Notes: generated by a model not told the origin, from the sequence alone. Shown: positions 46,480-58,776, counted from the stretch's first letter. The stretch: DNA of 64,000 bases from Dichomitus squalens LYAD-421 SS1 (GCF_000275845.1 NW_006766897.1:238321-302320); one strand, 5' to 3'. A program made the numbers and translations.

Positions 46480-46972
46480 CCGATGTAGACTGTGCGATGG
46501 TTGAAGTTGCCAGAGGGAGATAGCGCGCCGTCGTGTCAGAGGTGTTCGCAGATAGCACAGAAGTCAGAGCCGCAAGGATAGTCTATGAAATCTTCGCGAG
46601 ATTAGATGGATCAATGTAGAAGCATCACAGCAGGTATCGCAGTGGGCGTTGGCTCGCGCGCAGAGGGCAGTGTGTAAGGCGTTGTCCGGCGGAGTGGCCG
46701 TGAACGCAGACCCGCCGGCTTGCGCTTGTTCGCAGTTGACGCACACCGGCCCGCTGATTGGCTGAGCAATACATTTTGTGTCAACGCTCATGTAAGTACA
46801 GTGGGAGCACAGAGAAAACACCATGGTAGGTAATACAACTAGGCCTAGGTTACATGTTCATGTGCATGGATCATGTCAAAAGTCAAAGCATAATCTCGTA
46901 ACGACAAAAATAACGATAGCAGTCGACAGCACCGAAAACCCAGGACCAGGAAGGGAAGCGTGACACGAACAT
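46480..46972. other. Intergenic with a Cys-rich open frame
   Basis: 493 bp between the carrier start and the hypothetical gene's stop. A minus-strand frame at 46564-46824 (MVFSLCSHCTYMSV...) contains CSHC, CVNC and CDTCC, zinc-finger-like pairs, but has no domain I can name and may be chance. It is not called as a gene. Confidence 0.35.
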
Positions 46973-48164
46973 TTAATATTTGGTGTTGTGGCCCACCTTT
47001 ACCCGAAGATGAAGGCCCAACCTTTTCAGGGCGTACCACATGCCGGAGCACATGCTATGACAAGTAAATTGAGACCTCCCCGTTGACGACCTGTTGCCTG
47101 TCGACATCGAGCCTGCGCTCTGGCGACGGACATGAGGGGATGTTCCGCCACGCCGTGGGGGCAAGTCTTTGCTGCCAGCGAAAGAAAGGACGTTACTACG
47201 TGACTCAAGAGAGTGAGCGGTTACTGAGACGTCGGTTCCTAGCCTGCCAGGCCAGCTAGTAAGCGTGGACGAGGGCGGTGCGGAATCCCGCTGCTCTGCG
47301 GACACATGTCCGTTGTAGATCTGACGAGAATAGATCAGCTTCTCGTTTGGGACAAAAGGCACGGTCACCGACGTACAATATGTGTTTGGCTATCCTGCGA
47401 GCTCGCCCTGGAATGACCACCAGATCGCAGTTTTGGGTACTGTGCCGGGATTGGCGGAGTGGGCGGTCGATAGATCTGCAAGCGCACGTCGTCGTAAATG
47501 AAAGAGATCAGCGAGATATTAACTACTGTACGCGCGTCACACACCTTCGGCAGTGATTTTTGGCTCGCTCGTCTGCGGACGTCCGGCGTCGGTTGCGGGA
47601 GAGTGCACTCGACACTCTGTACCGGCAAGGACTCTGACTGTGGCGATAGGACGGGCTGCAGGCAATGGCGAGGTGGGTGCCCGTCGGCACGAGTAAGCTC
47701 CGTCGGTACTGATCTGTACGCGATACTGATACGCATGGAGGCGGCACTCACAGTGGAGCCTTCCTGGACCTCCAGCTCCTCCACCAGCGTCGAGTTAGGC
47801 GATTCCGGTCGGCTGCCAGCAACCGATTCGTCGTCCTTCGGTGGTAGCTCGGGCGGGAGCGAGTTACGCAGATACACTGCATGCCGTTTGTCGTGCGTAG
47901 ACGCATGCTCCATTGTATCAGACCACTCAACGGGGAGCTGTGGAGGCCTAATGAGCTGTGGCGCTGACATGTAGGAGACAGCTCTGGTATTAAACATACC
48001 GGCGGGACCTCCTTATTAATATTGATGGTGAGCGAAAGCCTTTGGATCCCTCGCGCTGGTAGAGAAGGGGCGGTGGTTGTATCAGGGGAGAGCCTCGGGA
48101 CGGGCTTGCGTCGAACGTTGCGGCGTTGAGGACCCATGTTATTCGGCAGTGACAGTGGAGACAT
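46973..48164 (-). CDS. Hypothetical disordered, proline-rich protein
   Basis: No family recognised. The start is taken at 48164 (MSPLSLPNNMGPQRRNVRRK); the next Met at 48137 is equally possible. The first exon ends SLTININKEVPP and joins LIRPPQLPVEWSDTMEHAST. Further exons carry LRNSLPPELPPKDDESVAG, then LPQPTPDVRRRASQKSLPK. An intron from a GTGTGT donor leads to IYRPPTPPIPAQYPKLRSGG, and another (donor GTACGT near 47378) joins THI to IYNGHVSAEQRDSAPP. The protein ends KVGHNTKY at 46973. It has several PxxP motifs and Ser-rich stretches and no transmembrane segment. Frame continuity across four phase-consistent introns is the main evidence that it is real. Confidence 0.5.
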
Positions 48165-49658
48165 TGGCGGCGAGCGGTAGGCGAGTCGTCAGAGGTGGGG
48201 AGCTGAGAGGCGGGGAGGGGAGCTCAGAGAAAACGCAGCTACCGCCAAGCCCGGCTATTTAACTAAGATGGAGTGGATCCAACAGCTCAGCCCTCCGATG
48301 CTCGTTGAGCACAAGGGTCCACCCAAGGAAGTAAATGTGACGACATCGCATTCCAAGACGTTCCTCCACACAGTATCTATCCGGACGATCCGGAGCATGG
48401 CCAAAAGAAGCATTGGCAACTGCACGCAGCAACATGTGGATACGCAGGCAGGGACTCACATACGGCTACGGCTGGGAAGCTTCCCTGAGCGCCAGTGGGA
48501 CGAATGCAACGAGAAAAAACACCGTGTAACACGTCCGGAGATGAGCTTTCGTCGGTGGTGCTTTGTCCGTCCCGGCCCCTGGCATGGGACGCATTCCTCC
48601 CAAGGCCTTCGGCCAGAGGGCGCTCGATGCCGCATGGAAACCATGAAGTGATCGTGTTGGCTAGCCAGAAGAGGGTTATTTGGGAATCTGCTCCGCGGGT
48701 CGTTCCAGAGCGCGTCATGGGGAACACGACCTCGCCCACCCACCTGGGAGAGGACCACATGCGATGCCAGCCCGCACGCGGGGGGCAATGGGCATAAATA
48801 CGTTACACCTGCTGCAGCACGAAGTTAGGTTGGCCGAACGCGGGGAAGGTATCGGTTCATATGCTCCCGAGGTGAGCCGCTTACGCGTCGTCGTTTGGGT
48901 CAGAAAGCACGACGCTGCGGGCTTAGTGCGAGGACGAGAAGGACGGGCATGTCGAAGTGCCAACCTTGAGCATAAACCCAGCCGTCTCACGGTGCCCATC
49001 CGGCACGTGTCCGTGTCCTCGCTCCATTTGGCTCCGTGGTCGCCGAGCGCCCGCGGACCGCACGCCGTGGGATGCCTCCGAGGGTCCATCGGAATGACCG
49101 CGAGCAAATGCAAAACATACCAGATCAGCATCTCAGCGAGCTTCATAAAACCGCGTCGTATGGCATGAGTAGTGAGCGGCTGTGTTATCCCTGTGTTCGA
49201 ATGAAAACATCGCCAGTGCTAGGGCGATCGATGCTATGTGCCGCTCATGCCATGACTCTCCGAGGGCGCTGTGGTCCCGGTTCCGCCGCCACCGCCGACA
49301 GGGACTGAGACACAGATTCCGGAACAAACATACAAGATTCATACAAGGTTCATACGGTACATACAGCTTACATGACATGCGTAGATCGTGAGGGGAAGAC
49401 ATAACGGGGAATGCAGTGGGTGTGGGGAATAGGGTGGGATGGGGGAATCCGTAACACGAGATGCAGGACGACGAAAACAACGACATTTCAAGCTTAGCGA
49501 TGACGAGAAGACGGGGATAGCAAGGGCAGCAGGAGAAGACGATACAGCATGAGCACAACGGCAACACGACGGCACAACGGGGTCCGTGACTGTTCTACCC
49601 TAGCCCGGTCCTGACAACAACTTGAACTTGGAGACGGTGGCGACCGAGGGTGGAGGCC
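48165..49658. other. 1.5-kb intergenic region
   Basis: Between the promoter of the hypothetical protein gene and the 3' end of Argonaute. Frames up to ~160 codons occur on both strands (for example 48680-49168 plus, 48715-49146 minus). They overlap each other as mirror frames, lack domains and show no splice continuity. No tRNA or tandem repeat seen. Confidence 0.4.
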
Positions 49659-52600
49659 CTAAGTGAAGTACATCAACCTCTTCGAATTGTTGTGCAAGGG
49701 CCTGAAGTTCGCCTTGTAGGCCTCGAGCTGGCGACCCGCGTCAGCAGAATCGAGCTGCGTGCCAGACTCGGTCAGGTCGAAGTCGCCGTCGGGGCTATAA
49801 TGGTTCTTAGCGCGCGAGCACACGATGTCCGCATCTGGTAGTAAGCGAGATGAACAGTTATTAGCGACAAGGGTCCGCTCGAATTCGGACAGCACAACTT
49901 ACAGTAAACAGGGGCAGGAATAGAAACCGAGCGGGTAGACCGGGCGTAGACGTGACACAGCGCGAACGAGAGCGCTTGCAGGGCATCCGCAGTGAACTCG
50001 TTCTCGTCATAGAGCACGTTGTAGTGCGCAGGGCGAGACGTTCCGAGCAGCGTATATACCCAAACAGATCGTGTCAGTCAAGAATTCATTCGGCACGTAG
50101 TGAAGGTACTTATCCGCTGTGGCTCTGCAAGTAGAAGTCGAATTCCGTGGGGTGCGTGATATCACGGTCGACGACAGTTCCGGCAGGGCAGTTGCCGCTC
50201 CTATCCGCATCGTCCCTTCTCTGCGGGAAGAAGCGAACGTGGTGGCGCTTGCCGACCACGATCACAGTGATCTTCGCGTTCACATTGTTATTCGCGAGAG
50301 CCCCTGTAAACCGAAACACCGACTGCATTAGACCCTGAGCCTGCAATCGACTCTCTCCAACTGCACGTACTCTTCAACTGAGGTAGTTCTGGAGTCATGA
50401 CATCCAATGCACAGGTGAGTGAAGGGTCTGTTGCAGAAGATCGAAGGGCAACGCACCGATGTCCAGGACGTGTTGGAACTGGCCTTCCGAGACACCGTCA
50501 CGATAGAAGATGACTCGCTTGGGGTCTGCGGGCGACTTCTTCTCGACATTAAGACGGTACTTCTTGTACATGTCGATATGCTTTGTCGCCATGGCCTCGA
50601 GATCATCGATCATCTCCTGGCGCGAGGTTTGGACGCGACAGTCTGCGACGTACTTCGCCGTCTCAGAGTCGACGTTGCCCACCAGGGCCGTGAACGACGG
50701 ACGGCCGTCGGCGCCCGGAGCGGGGTGAATGACATCCGCACCCATCACTATCGTGGGGTTGCGCGGGTCGGTGAGGACCGGAACGGATCGTGGGTCGGGG
50801 ATGACATTGATGCCGCCGAGCTTGGGATTGATTCTTCAAGCGATCGTATCAGCCGCAGGCATGAAACCAAATGACAGAAGACTTACTTGAGGAGGACGTT
50901 TGCGAAATACTGCTTGTTCGCGCGATTGCATTTGTTGCTCCTCAAGCATTGCGTAGCGACACCGCGCTGGATGTCGCCGAAGCTACGCGCGATGAACATC
51001 AGAGGTTAGACAAAAACGAACGCAGAGAAGCCGTACTGTTTGACAGCCTGATACATATCGGCAGAAGATTCGGGAAGGACGACAACGATGAGGTCGGGTC
51101 CGGGACCGCCGCCGCCGTGCTTCTCGATGCACCTCAATCCAGCCGCTTGAAGAGACTAGTGGAGCGATGGCGTTTCAATATCGCAGCGTGAAAGAGGAAG
51201 AGACAACGACTTACATCGTAGATCTTCTGTGGCCGGTCGTGGATGATGACAGGATCGGTCTCGTTGACCCTCATGCCTACCAGCGCTTACATGAGACAGA
51301 GCGAGGCGACCAAGCGACGAGAACTTACCGACAGCGGCGAAGCCCTCCAGAAGACCCCTGACCATCTCCCGAGCGGTCTCCCTGTTGAAGCGCTGTTCAC
51401 GCTCGTAGACGACGACGACCCATCGGTTGATAGCGGCCGGCCGGTGGAACTTCTTGTCGACCATGTTCCATGCGCCATCGCGCGGCGTCTTCGAGAAGGT
51501 AAAGTTGAGTTGTGTACGTGCGACTGGGGACTTAGGAGAACTTACGATGGTAGGCTGACGGCTTCCCTGGCCGTACATGAGAGTCGGCGGGTCGAGGATG
51601 CGCGCCTGGAGGGATAGAACGTCCGCGTTCGGGCTAACTTCCATGCCGAAGTGCTGCAACGCAAAGTCAGAAAATGGCGCAACGGTCGGAAACACCTTGG
51701 CTTACCCTAACGTATTCGGATTGGCCGTAGTTCAGAACACCGAGAGCCTGGCGGATGCTGTTGAGCCGCTCGTGCGGCCTCTTCGTCGCGAAGTTCAAGA
51801 CATCCTTGGTCTTCTCGGGCGGCACCTGCTTCCGCATAATCTGGCCCTCCGGAATAGTGCAGCATTCCATGGGGATGATCGCCCCCGAGCCAAGCTATGG
51901 TGATCCAACTGAGCAATTGCGCTTCGACATAGCGCCCGATGCAACAACATACCTCAACGCAGACGATGTCAGGGAAGCGAAGCTTATAGTTGTGCGTCGC
52001 TTCGAAGTACTGGGCCACAGTGATGCTCCGGCCGTCACGCTGTGTGAACGAGAGCTGGCTGGCGCCCGCCCTAGTGAGCTTCTTAATGACACGGGCGGGG
52101 CGACGAGCAGCGGCGGGGCGTCCGGGGATGTCCACATGCACGCGGACGCCTGAAAGGTACCGCTGCAGCCTGATCAGCTCACGGTCAGGGAAGCCGTGCC
52201 TCGGGGAGAGCGCGAGCGGGCCCCTCGGCGTCACACCGAGGAACTCCAGGGCGGCATCAATGGCAGGCCCTGGTTTATACATGGCCGCGGTGGAAATGTC
52301 CACGTTGATGAGCATTCGGCCAATCGCAGGCCGCACAGATTGGAAGTAGCCGCGCCAGAGGACGATGCCGGCGCCGATCGCGGAAGTCTCGAGGTTGGTG
52401 AAGAAGGATCGCACGTTGAACGGGTAATGCAGGGTAGGCTCCATGCGAATCACCACGTTCAAGGCCTGAGAAACGGAATAGAGATATCAATGTTGAGCGG
52501 AGCAATGTGATGGGCATCACAGATAGGACTCACAGTGATTGCAGTTAGGACTGCATTGTCGTGAGACTGTTTACCCTGTAGGAAGCGAGCGAGTACCCTT

Positions 52601-53422
52601 GACAAACTCGAATCAGCGAAGTCCGTGGACTACGCAAGTATGGAAGACTCACTCGGGGTTGATTGTAGCAACGTGAGTGAGCTTGACTTTGTAGGTCTTG
52701 GGGCCGCGTCTTCCCTCACCACCACCTTCACCTGGAGAGGCGGGGTCCGACAGTGTGAAGCTGAACTGTTATACAATCACGTAAATTAGCAGGAGCTCGC
52801 AGGGAGGAGGAAGACTCTATACCTCTTGGGACCCTGAAGGGAAAGGAAGCTCGCGAGCAGCAAACATGTTCTTGCGGCCGTCGTACACGGCACGAGGGGT
52901 AAACACGTCCGGAGCAATGTCGGACTGCAGCCTCTTGATAATCTCCATGTTCAATCGAGCAGGCAACGTCTTCTCAGACGGGGAGATGACTATCACAAGG
53001 CTGGTGTGAGTACAATGAGAGAGATGTAGCACACGAAATATACACACCGACTAGATGGCAGCATGACGACAGTGAGTACGTCAACAGTTTGGACCGATGA
53101 AGATGAACATACCATCGTAGTGATGAATATTGGCCTCGGGTATCTTCACCTCGTAATGATTGGTCCAGACACCCAAAGCACGACCACTCTGACCAAAGGA
53201 TGGCCGTTTGACACCGATGGTGGTGATGTGGGAGCTGGTGTCCGGCAGTTGGCCTCCCGGGACGCGACCGGCGGCTGCAGGTCCAGGAGTGATGCGACCT
53301 CTGAAGCCACCACGAACGGCGCCACCTCGAGGGCCGCCTGCAGCGCGATCAGAGGGGCCTCCACCCCTTCCCCGGCCGCGACCGCCGCCGCCACTAGCGC
53401 CTGGAGCTACACGAGGAGGCAT
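49659..53422 (-). CDS. Argonaute (QDE-2/AGO type) with slicer residues
   Basis: Core effector of small-RNA silencing (quelling/RNAi). The start ATG at 53422 opens an RG/RGG-rich tail ([20 protein letters not shown]), followed by the N domain ([16 protein letters not shown] region) and the linker. The PAZ domain includes VSFTQRD-type sequence [17 protein letters not shown] and [12 protein letters not shown]. The MID domain has [19 protein letters not shown] and [18 protein letters not shown] reads [15 protein letters not shown], then [18 protein letters not shown] (first catalytic Asp), [12 protein letters not shown] (glutamate finger), [18 protein letters not shown] (second Asp) and PAPVY joined to [12 protein letters not shown] (fourth position Asp). 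This is a complete DEDD set. The protein ends [10 protein letters not shown] at 49659. It has many short introns, all consistent with an intact gene. Confidence 0.95.
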
Positions 53423-53744
53423 TGAACAGATTTAAGAGAGACAAGAAGTGCGGGGATGGGATGTGTGATATCCTGGATGGAATGGGGAAAGTGAGATGGG
53501 GTTAGGCGAGAGCAGGGCGGGTATTTATGGGCCGGGAGAAGGGGAGTTTGGGCTTCGTGTGCTGCAGCGGGGATCGATGTGTAGATCGAAAGAGCTTGTG
53601 TGAGCTCGGACCTGCCACAACGGGCTTTGTTGTACCTTGTTGACGCGTCGCGTTCCATCAATATACTCGCGTCGCGCTTTGCCTTCGCTTTGCGCGCAAA
53701 GACGTCACCGCGCGCCTTGCTCTGCTTAAGCGGACATTGTCCCC

Positions 53745-53804
53745 CGACTCGTCCTGCGACTCGTCCTGCGACTCGTCCTGCGACTCGTCCTGCGACTCGT
53801 CCTG
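53745..53804. repeat. 12-bp minisatellite, five perfect copies
   Basis: Unit CGACTCGTCCTG repeated five times without mismatch. The unit length is a multiple of three, so the array stays open in several frames on both strands; on the minus strand it reads QDES repeats. It lies ~320 bp upstream of the Argonaute start. Confidence 0.95.
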
Positions 53805-54344
53805 CACATACGCCTTTTGCGCCTTGCTCATCCTCTTCGTCTCTCTCTGTCCTCTATGCTCTCCCCTCGCCGCCTCCCACCGCCTTCTCTTCTCACACGT
53901 GTATTCCGCGCGGTTATCACACATATCACCCTCATCGTTGTTCCAATCGCCTTGAGCTACCGCAGCTAGGGCGACTGAATTCCCTCTTGACCGCTCGGCG
54001 CGGAGATAACGCTTCTGCGAGGGTCCCTATTGTGATAATCGGGTGCATGCAACACGCACGGCCGATCACAACGCAGGCCCGTCCGTCCGCACATTGTGCA
54101 AGTATACAAGGCCTTTCCCTGGTCTCTTTACTACGAAAACCTGCATATTGTCTGCGCTTCACAACCCGCCCCCCTTATGCGATTCCCAGGGCCACCTCTG
54201 AAAGATATATTGCATGTCAGATGTAGCGCATTCTATTCGGGTTCGGAGATCCCGTGAACGCTAAATACAATGCGCCCGCCTCATTGCGACCCACGCATCT
54301 GGGAACGATTCGAGCCAGAAGCGTCAGCGTGAGTGAGCGCGCCC

Positions 54345-54351
54345 GAGTCAT
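54345..54351 (-). promoter_or_regulatory. Gcn4/Cpc1-type site upstream of HIS4
   Basis: GAGTCAT on the plus strand, that is ATGACTC on the minus strand, the half-site core bound by Gcn4 in yeast and CPC1/CpcA in filamentous fungi under amino-acid starvation. It lies 95 bp before the HIS4 ATG. A single site, so the functional call is inference. Confidence 0.55.
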
Positions 54352-54445
54352 CTAGCGTTAGATCTGGAAACGGCAATCTGCAGAGCCACAGGACTCGTCC
54401 GGGATCTCTGATCGCCAAATTCGCTTGTCACCCTCCCCATTCCTG

Positions 54446-57153
54446 ATGTCTGTTTTCCTCCCTCTCCTCGACGCCGACCTACGGGACGACGCCCTGCTGA
54501 CTGCCCTCGCCCGCATCGGCCCACTCATCGTACCCTCAAACCTTACCGATGCCGCTTTCGTCCCCCAGAACGCGACCCGGTACATTCTGGTCGATACTGA
54601 CTCATCTCTGAGCCCGGACGAGATCATCTCCCTCCTCGACCGCGGCGCAGACAAGGTCATCGTCCCTCCAGGTCTCGCAAAAGGACTCGCAGGTACTGTG
54701 CCTGCGGAGAGGCTACTGCTGCTGCTCGATGTTGCGAACGTCTCTGCCGTCTCCGACACCGTGCGGAACGGGGTGTCCGGCGTGCTCATCAAGTCGCCGT
54801 CGGTAGACGTCGACTTCATCGGCTCCTTCTCGCGCTTTTTCGCTGGATCTTCTGTCCATGTTCTCCCTACGGCCTCTGCGGAGCCCCCCTCGCGCTCAAC
54901 GATCCGCGGCCTTCACGGTGCGAAGACGACGCTAGTCATCCCGACGTCCCTCCTCACTCTCGCCGCCACGGACGCCAAGCACATCAACGTCGCAGATGCG
55001 TTCCTCGCGAGCATCACGTCCGATCGCAAGGACGGTCTCTTCCCCACTGTCGTCTCCTCATACCTCGATGGCGGGCGCACGCTCGGCCTTGTCTACTCGT
55101 CCTACGAGTCGGTGAAGGAGAGCATCGTCTCTGGCAAGGGCGTGTACCAGTCCCGCAAGCATGGGCTCTGGCGCAAGGGCGAGACGTCCGGTGCGACACA
55201 GGACATCGTCAGCATCCGCCTGGACTGCGACGCCGACGCGCTCGAATTCTCCGTCGTCCAACACGGAACGGGGTTCTGCCACCTCGAGCGACAGTCCTGT
55301 TTCGGCACAGGCGAGCTGACCGGCCTCGCCGCGCTGGAACACACGCTGCAATCACGTCTGGAGGCGGCTCCAGAGGGCTCGTACACCCGCAGGCTGTTCG
55401 AGGATCCAGCGTTGCTGCGCTCTAAAATTATGGAGGAGGCAGATGAGCTCTGCCGCGCACAGACGAAGGAAGAAGTCGTCTTCGAAGCTGCTGATCTTCT
55501 ATATTTTGCCCTCACACGGTGCGTTGCAGAGGGCGTGACGCTCGCCGACGTCGGGCGATCGCTCGACAGGAAGGCGAAAAATGTGACACGCCGTCCCGGA
55601 AACGCAAAACCACAATGGAGCCAGGAGCCGACCCCCGGCGAAGCAGCTGCGCACAACGTGTCCACCACGAGATCCGCAGAAGCTTCCGATCCGCCCGCCC
55701 GGACACCCCCCGCACAGGCTACGGTGCCTGCCCCTGGCCCTGCTCCTGCTGCGGTAATCGCGGCGAATGCAGACCCAGAAGCCCCCATCCGGATGCGCAC
55801 GTACGACCTCTCCGCGATCGCCCCGGCGGAGCGCGCCCAGCTGCTCCGCCGGCCCGTCCTCAAGTCCGACGAGATGATCGCGAAGGTGCGGCCCATCGTC
55901 GAGCACGTCCGCGCGCACGGCGACGCCGCCCTCCTCGAGCTCACCGCCAAGTTCGACAAGGCGCAGCTCGCGTCCCCAGTCATCCGCCCCCCCTTCGCCC
56001 CGGAGACGATGGAGCTCCCCGACGACGTGCGGCGCGCGATCGACGTCGCGTACGCAAACATCTACAAGTTCCACAAGGCGCAGAGCGCGGAGGGCCCGCT
56101 CACTGTGGAGACCATGCCCGGGGTCGTCTGCTCCCGCTTCGCCCGCCCCATCGCGCGCGTCGGGCTCTACGTCCCCGGGGGCACCGCGATCCTGCCCTCC
56201 ACCGCGCTCATGCTCGGCATCCCCGCGCAAGTCGCGGGCTGCAAGGAGATCGTGCTCGCGACCCCGCCCCGCCCCGACGGCAGCGTCTCCCCCGAGGTCA
56301 TGTACGTCGCGCAGCTCGTCGGTGCCTCCGCGATCCTCCGCGCGGGCGGCGCGCAGGCCGTCGCCGCGCTCGCCTACGGCACCGCGACGGTCCCGAAGGT
56401 CGACAAGATCTTCGGCCCCGGCAACCAGTGGGTGACCGCCGCGAAGATGCTCGTCCAGAACGACACGGACGCGCTCGTCGCGATCGACATGCCCGCGGGC
56501 CCGTCCGAGGTGCTCGTGATTGCGGACCGCACGGCCGACGCCGCGTTCGTCGCCGCGGACCTCCTCTCGCAGGCCGAGCACGGCGTCGACTCGCAGGTCG
56601 TGCTCGTCGCCGTCGACCTTCCGCCCGAGCGCGTCGCCGCGATCGAGGCCGAGGTCGACAGGCAGGCGCGCGCGCTGACGCGGGTGGACATCATGCGGCA
56701 GTCGATCCCGAAGAGCATCATCGTCCGCGCGGGCTCGCTCGAGGAGGCCATCGCGTTCTCGAACGACTACGCGCCGGAGCACCTGATCCTACACTTGGAG
56801 AACGCCCCAGCGGCCGTGGCTCTGGTGGACAACGCGGGCAGCGTCTTCGTTGGGCCCTACTCTCCGGAAAGGTACGTCCTCGTCTGCATGGGATCGGGAG
56901 TCAGTATCTCATGTCGTATGAATGCAGCTGCGGAGACTACGCTTCCGGCACGAACCACACGCTGCCCACCAACGGCTACGCACGTCAATTCAGCGGTGTC
57001 AACACGCTGTCCTTCCAAAAGCACATCACTTCTCAGGAGGTCACTGCAGACGGCCTGAAGAGTCTTGGCCCCGTCGTAGCCACTCTCGCAGACTGCGAAG
57101 GTCTCGACGCTCACGCTAATGCAGTCCGTATACGGCTTCGTGCTCTTGCATAG
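54446..57153 (+). CDS. HIS4: Trifunctional histidine biosynthesis protein HIS4 (HisI-HisE-HisD)
   Basis: Fused enzyme for steps 2, 3 and 10 of histidine synthesis: phosphoribosyl-AMP cyclohydrolase, phosphoribosyl-ATP pyrophosphatase and histidinol dehydrogenase. Two exons (54446-56871 and 56928-57153) with a 56-nt intron give 883 residues. The ATG at 54446 opens [15 protein letters not shown]. The cyclohydrolase segment includes [40 protein letters not shown] and the metal ligands in [11 protein letters not shown]. The HisE part has [17 protein letters not shown] [19 protein letters not shown] Pro/Ala-rich linker near 55620-55770 precedes HisD ([65 protein letters not shown]) and the last exon [18 protein letters not shown]. 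Codon use is extremely GC-rich, which opens long antisense frames that should be ignored. Confidence 0.97.
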
Positions 57154-57346
57154 CCGTCACCGGAAAACAGGGGACGTGTAGGGTATCTTGCTGCACGCAG
57201 AAGACCAACTGTAGAAGATATGTAAAGTAGCAGTGCGATGATAGCAACATGACCAGTAATATAAAGTCTAAAGCCTCCCCAGACATGGACAACGGCCTAC
57301 ACCAACCCCTCTACGACAAACTACGGGACCTAACAAGGTACCCAGT

Positions 57347-58776
57347 TTAGTTGGTCCGGTAGAGCGCACGCTTGGCAGCCTTGATGACGGAGTTTGTATC
57401 GGGGAAGGTGAGGGTCTCGAGGTTGACAGCGTACTAGGAAGCCCACCAGTCAATGATCAACTCTTCTACAGAGACAGCACAACTCACGGGCGTAGGCACG
57501 TCAGCGCCAGTGACGCGCTCGACTGGTGCATCGAGGTAGTCAAAGCCCTCGGTCTCGATGACCTGCGCGCAAATCTCACTGCCGACACCAAATGCAGGGA
57601 AGCCGCCCTCAGCAGTGACCAGGCTATTACGGAAGATTTAGCTACTTCGATATTATTACGGGAGTGTTTTACGTACCGGTTCGTTTTCTTGATCGACTTG
57701 TTGATCGTCTCAATGTCAAGCGGGCGGATGGAGCGCAAGTTGATAACTTCAGCCTTGATGCCCTCCTTCGCAAGCTCGTCAGCAGCCTCTAAGCTGTGGG
57801 TGACCATCTTGCTGTGCGCGACGATGGTGACGTCGGTGCCCTCGCGCTCGACCTTGGCCTTGCCGATGGGGAGAAGGAAGTTGTCCGACATCGCCTCCTC
57901 GGACATGGGGAACGTCACACCGTACAACAGCTCGTTTTCGAGGAAGACGACGGGGTTGGGGTCCCGGATTGCAGCCTAACGCAAAACTAAGTACATGCTC
58001 GGAAGCATTCGCTGTACGTAAACTCACCTTGAGCAGACCCTTGCAATCCTCTGAGCTCCATGGGCTGACGACCTTGAGACCGGGGATGGAACCGTACCAC
58101 GCCGCGTAGCACTGTGAGTGCTGTGCAGCGACACCAGCAGCGGCACCGTTGGGACCACGGAAAACGATGGGACATGGCAAGACACCGCCAGACATGTAGT
58201 GCGTCTTCGCCGCGGAATTGACGATTTGGTCAATAGCTTGCATGGCGAAGTTGAAAGTCATGAACTCGCAACTGAAGCGCGTATAAGCAGTTCGTCTCGG
58301 GACAAGCAAGCTACCAGCTCACATTGGTCGCAGACCGGCAAACGCAGAACCAATGGCAAGGCCAGCGAAACCCATTTCAGTAATGGGGGTGTCGACAACA
58401 CGCTTCTCGCCGAACTTGTCGAGGAGACCCTTCGTAACCTACACCGCCAACTATGAGGTTGAAGGTCATCAAAGCGGACTGGACGGGTGTGTGCGTACCT
58501 TGTATGCACCGTTGTACCGCGCAACTTCCTCACCGAGGATGAATACGTTTTCGTCCCGGAGCATTTCCTCCTCCATCGCAGCGTTCAGCGCCTCACGCAC
58601 GGTCATCTGAAATAACAGATATGAGTCAAGTAGATCAGCAACTCGCCGCTACCCGTACATACCGTGTGCCCACTCTGAGACGCATACCCGCGTGCCAGCC
58701 GTGCGCCGACTGACCGTGCAGATTGGGCGCGGGTAATGGCAGGGACAAGGCGAGAAAAGGCGGAGCGCGAGGCCAT
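57347..58776 (-). CDS. PDB1: Pyruvate dehydrogenase E1 component, beta subunit
   Basis: Mitochondrial matrix enzyme; with E1 alpha it carries out thiamine-diphosphate-dependent pyruvate decarboxylation. The start ATG at 58776 gives a presequence [20 protein letters not shown]. An intron joins YASQSG to [20 protein letters not shown]. Then come [94 protein letters not shown] and GAAQHSQ-type [13 protein letters not shown]. The transketolase C-terminal part shows [18 protein letters not shown] and [20 protein letters not shown]. The last exon ends [17 protein letters not shown], with TAA at 57347-57349. Every family block is present. About six introns. Confidence 0.96.

Larger units (their letters stand above)
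53423..54445. promoter_or_regulatory. Divergent Argonaute / HIS4 intergenic region
   Basis: 1.02 kb between divergent starts. It contains a five-copy 12-bp minisatellite (53745-53804) and, 95 bp before the HIS4 ATG, a Gcn4/Cpc1-type site (54345-54351). Frames at 53600-54226 (plus) and 53658-53924 (minus) both run through the repeat and are probably by-products of it. Confidence 0.5.

Noticed and set aside
48268..49567. Several frames of 100-160 codons between the hypothetical gene and Argonaute
   Set aside because: They overlap on opposite strands, lack domains and show no splice continuity.
53600..54226. 208-codon plus-strand frame over the 12-bp minisatellite
   Set aside because: Open because the repeat unit is a multiple of three; its first codons lie in the Argonaute upstream region and no domain is present.
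55102..56782. Long antisense frames of 319 and 427 codons inside HIS4
   Set aside because: They mirror the extremely GC-rich HIS4 coding strand, are rich in Arg/Asp/Gly low-complexity sequence and have no domain.
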